Origin: Paramecium pentaurelia
Lineage: Eukaryota; Ciliophora; Oligohymenophorea; Peniculida; Parameciidae
Length of the DNA: 64,000 nucleotides
Reading direction: 5' to 3'
Assembly (NCBI GenBank): GCA_905183005.1
Contig: CAJJDO010000142.1
Location: 8,496 to 72,495 of the forward strand
Positions within the stretch are counted from its first letter, which is position 1, and every line of letters starts with the position of its first letter. This document shows, in pieces, positions 61,169 to 64,000 of this stretch. The notes below the pieces were generated by a model. That model saw only the letters and a list, made by a program, of their open reading frames with translations, had not been told where the DNA came from and ran no database searches. Both the position numbers and the translations under genes were made by a program.

Positions 61169-64000
61169 TCAAACAAAGATTCCCAAAATAGCCAATGGAA
61201 TTGTTACACCCAATATGTATCCATTATCATCAGTATTAGTATCTGGGTCGGTTGTGTTTGGATTGGTTGTATTATTGTTATTGTTAGTGGAAGCTTTGCA
61301 TGAAACACATTTATTTGTTGATTCATTCCAAGTATATGAGTAAAGTGTTTATGTTTTATAGCATTAATCTACTGTAAGAGTGGATGGATCACCAACTGTA
61401 CATTAATTATTGACTAATACACAAATGGTACTTGATGCACCATCGAAACTTTGGAATGGATTGCAAGTAGTACCTGAGGCAACTCCAGCACAATCCATAG
61501 GTTAACATTTAGTTGTAGTGGTAGTTCCACTTGTAGTTGATGACCATTTACATGCCTTTGATTTACTATCACAAGCATCCTTATCATTATTTCCAGTTTC
61601 ACAGGATTTGAATGATTAGCATGTTCCATTATTTGGATCAGCAACAGTTGGTGCTGGAGTAAATGCACATTTGCCATCAGATCCTCCTGCTTTACATGAT
61701 AGTTTATTCTTATAATTGGCACATGTGTCTTATTTTACACAATTGATTCCATTAGAAACACAAGCTTTGTTTGGAATCTATCCAATACAAGCATCGTTAG
61801 TTACTCCTTTGATATCTGTACATTCCTTTGGTCTGCATGATTTAGTTCCTGTTGTTGCTCCAACTGGTAAATCAAATATACATGGAACTCCATCTTATCC
61901 AGTTGTACAAGCTGTTTCACTTTGATAAGAACCACATGTGGATCTAGGAACACACTTGGCTCCATCAGTTGTGCAGAGTCCACTTTTAACAACATAAGCT
62001 AAACATTCAGAATCAGTAGTAGCAGCATTATCTGTACATTCTCTCAATCTACAGGATGTTCCAGTCCATTAGCATTTTCCATCAGTACCATCATTATCAC
62101 AAGCTGAAGGGGTTAGATATGAAGAACAAGTTCCTTTATCAACACATTTGATTCCATCTGAAACACAAGTGGAACCCCAACTAGCACATGCTGATAAGTT
62201 GGCACCATTAGCATCACTGCATGCTGTGTAATCTTTGCATTTACCTTCTGGTAACCATCCACATTTAGTATCATTAATACCAATTGTACATGAAAACACA
62301 TCCTCGTACTTATCACATAGTGTAATAGCTCTGCAGGTTGAATTTGTTGGAACACATTATTTGGAGAATTTTTAGCAAACTGAAAATGTTTAAGAAGTAA
62401 TATCTGTACAATTGTCATAATCATAGCATGTTCCATCAACATAATAACATGGATTTCCAGCACTATTCTATTAGCAGAGCTTAGGGTTTCCATCAAATGC
62501 TCCACATCCGAAAGTTGGTCCAATACAAGTTATTCCTGAAGTTTTACATCCAGTAAGCCAAGTTTTACATGCATCATCAGTGGTAAATACTCCATCAGCA
62601 CATTATCTTTATCTACAAGCAGCTGTTGCAGAATTCCAAAAACATCTTAATGAATCTTCAGTTGTATTAGCAGCTTCGCAAACAGTTTGAGATTTATATG
62701 ACGAACATGTTCCTAAAGTAACACAACCAGCTCCACTAGTAGTACATGTTAAATCTTTATCTTAACAATCTTTATGAGTTGTAATAGATCCATCATAATC
62801 TGCGCATGTGAAATCTCTGCAAACACTGGTCTGAGAAGTTGCACCATTAAACCAGGCACATTTCTTTCCATTTGTTAATGGAGTATTCACACAAATAGTT
62901 TGACCTAAAGAAGTTAATGAACTGCATGTAGCTGGTTCAGATCTGCATTATCCAGCCCATTAACATGATGTATTAGTTGTACATGAAGTTAAAGAAGTGT
63001 AATCTCCACATCCAACATTACTTTTACAACCTCTTCCTGTTGTTTTACAAGAAGGATGATAATCTTAACATTATTTATCTGTTGTAAATGTGTTAGGAGC
63101 TTCATAACAAACTTTAGGAGTACAAGCAACAGGAGTTGCTGAAACAGCACTTGCTTTGCATGGGCCATCAGTAGCTGTGAATTTTTAGCATGTTTCATCA
63201 GTTCCTTTAAAGAACGAACATTATTTTCCAATATCTGTACATTTTGTACCATCAGTAATACATAATTATTAAGAAGAAGTAGAAATAGGGGGTAAGAAAG
63301 TTTAACATTCAGCATCTGTTGTACCTTATTTATCTGAGCATTTTCTATCTGCACAATTTCCTGAAGCTGTATCACTGGCTCCCCAACAATATTTGGTTCC
63401 ATTACTTCCCTTAAATCCTGAACAAATTGTTTAAGTTCCCTTATAAGCACTGCAAGGATCACTTTTAGGCACGCATCCTGCTCCATTGTATAGACATCCT
63501 GGTAAGAAATTTTCACAGTCGCTGTTACCAGTAGCTGTAGTCATATCTGTACATTTTCTTTCTCTGCAAGCTTTTTTACCACTAGTAGAATCTCCGAAGC
63601 ATTTCTTCCCATTTCCTATAAATTATTAACATTGTTCTTTTGTACCATAATAAGAGGAACATGCCTCATTTTTATGAATACAACCTAAACCATTATTTAA
63701 ACAATCAGGATGGAATGATTAGCATTCTGAATCATTAGTTGCAGTAACATTCAAATCACAAGATAAATTTGTACAGGATGCGTCAGTTGTAGCAGAAGTT
63801 CCTTTGGCACAAGTAGATTTGTTGTTAGTATCTAATACCCAATCACAATAATTAAGATATCCACTTTATTATGCACAAGTTGTTGTTTCAAGTATACAAC
63901 CATTACCATTTGATTTACATGTAGGAAGATAAGCCTTACATTCTTCATGAGTTTAGAACATTTTTGTTGCAGTATCATTACATGTTCTTTGTTTGCAAGT
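61169..64000 (-). CDS. Paramecium-type surface (immobilisation) antigen, 3' 943 codons, intact
   Basis: Reading the minus strand codon by codon from 64000 to TGA 61169-61171 I find no in-frame TGA and no frameshift; the 5' end lies beyond the window. The protein is a string of ~60-80-residue Cys modules typical of the PSA repeat, with recurring C-x-W-x-x-x-C, GDGKC and C-R-x-x-x-C-x-D patterns, for example WTGTSCRLREC, ACASWGSTCVSDG and GATTGTKSCRPKEC. The end is NESTNKCVSCKAS, an Asn/Thr/Asp-rich linker, then a ~17-residue hydrophobic tail ending IFGIFV, the usual GPI-attachment layout. Family function: abundant GPI-anchored coat protein, mutually exclusively expressed. GC content is higher than in its surroundings. 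The counterpart pseudogene is at 6651-9382. Confidence 0.95.

Noticed and set aside
61716..61925. Plus-strand and other minus-frame ORFs inside the antigen genes
   Set aside because: Shadows of the Cys-rich antigen frame, which is continuous from 64000 to 61169 in ciliate code.
1..64000. TGA decoded as tryptophan or context-dependent stop (as in Loxodes or Condylostoma)
   Set aside because: Long intact genes (18983, 23549, 30685, 35147, 56256, 61169) contain TGG for Trp and no internal TGA, so TGA acts as a stop.
1..64000. Programmed +1 frameshifting (Euplotes type) as explanation of the frame changes
   Set aside because: The breaks do not occur at a common slippery AAA-TAA/TAG motif, and TAA/TAG are sense codons here.
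1..64000. Telomere repeats (C4A2/C3A3 type), CRISPR arrays, rRNA or tRNA genes
   Set aside because: No such arrays or recognisable RNA-gene structure seen at the ends or inside by eye; a tRNAscan or Infernal run would be decisive.

Overview
This window is nuclear DNA of a ciliate, most probably a Paramecium. It is very AT-rich. Long reading frames appear only when TAA and TAG are read as glutamine and TGA is the sole stop, and the introns are 19 to 32 bases long with GT(A)...(T)AG ends. The two end regions carry cysteine-periodic genes of the Paramecium surface (immobilisation) antigen type. Seven or more genes of 0.8 to 4.3 kb read through without a break in that code, so TGA really is a stop here and the base quality is good. 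Many other stretches are recognisably coding but broken by frameshifts or in-frame TGA. The window is therefore a mosaic of intact genes and gene relics, with much more non-coding sequence than is usual for a Paramecium somatic chromosome.

Layout, left to right. 1-3.4 kb: 3' end of a large broken membrane-protein gene. 3.4-5.7 kb: two divergent, broken Bax-inhibitor-1 (TMBIM) family copies whose upstream regions form a near-perfect inverted repeat. 6.65-9.4 kb: surface-antigen pseudogene. 9.5-18.3 kb: relics, including COX19 and the inner-arm dynein light chain p28 (DNALI1), a poly-glutamine gene, and an exact 887 bp duplication around a single N that looks like an assembly join. 19-33.4 kb: intact genes, namely a large cysteine-rich membrane protein, a WD40 protein, a secreted beta/gamma-crystallin-like protein and a large GTPase. 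35.1-38.5 kb: a second large cysteine-rich membrane protein. 39.4-43.4 kb: broken repeat protein and kinase-like debris. 44.3-50.7 kb: a giant protein with surface-antigen-like modules and a membrane C-terminus, damaged at four places. 51-53.3 kb: secreted asparagine/glutamine-rich protein with a cystatin-like end. 55.3-56.1 kb: ARPC2 relic. 56.3-60.9 kb: coiled-coil gene, small cysteine-containing gene, WD40 gene interrupted by a 68 bp TA-bounded segment, and a small basic gene. 61.2 kb to the right edge: an intact surface antigen, the counterpart of the pseudogene at 6.65 kb.

How the genes relate. The theme is the cell surface: GPI-type antigens, three giant cysteine-rich proteins that share a multi-pass C-terminal region, and two further secreted proteins. 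No operon-like organisation is expected or seen. The relics of conserved single-copy genes look like duplicate copies decaying after gene or genome duplication. Whether this is somatic (macronuclear) or germline DNA is not settled. About 18 kb of uninterrupted coding sequence without internal eliminated sequences favours macronuclear DNA, with one possible retained element at 60.0 kb.
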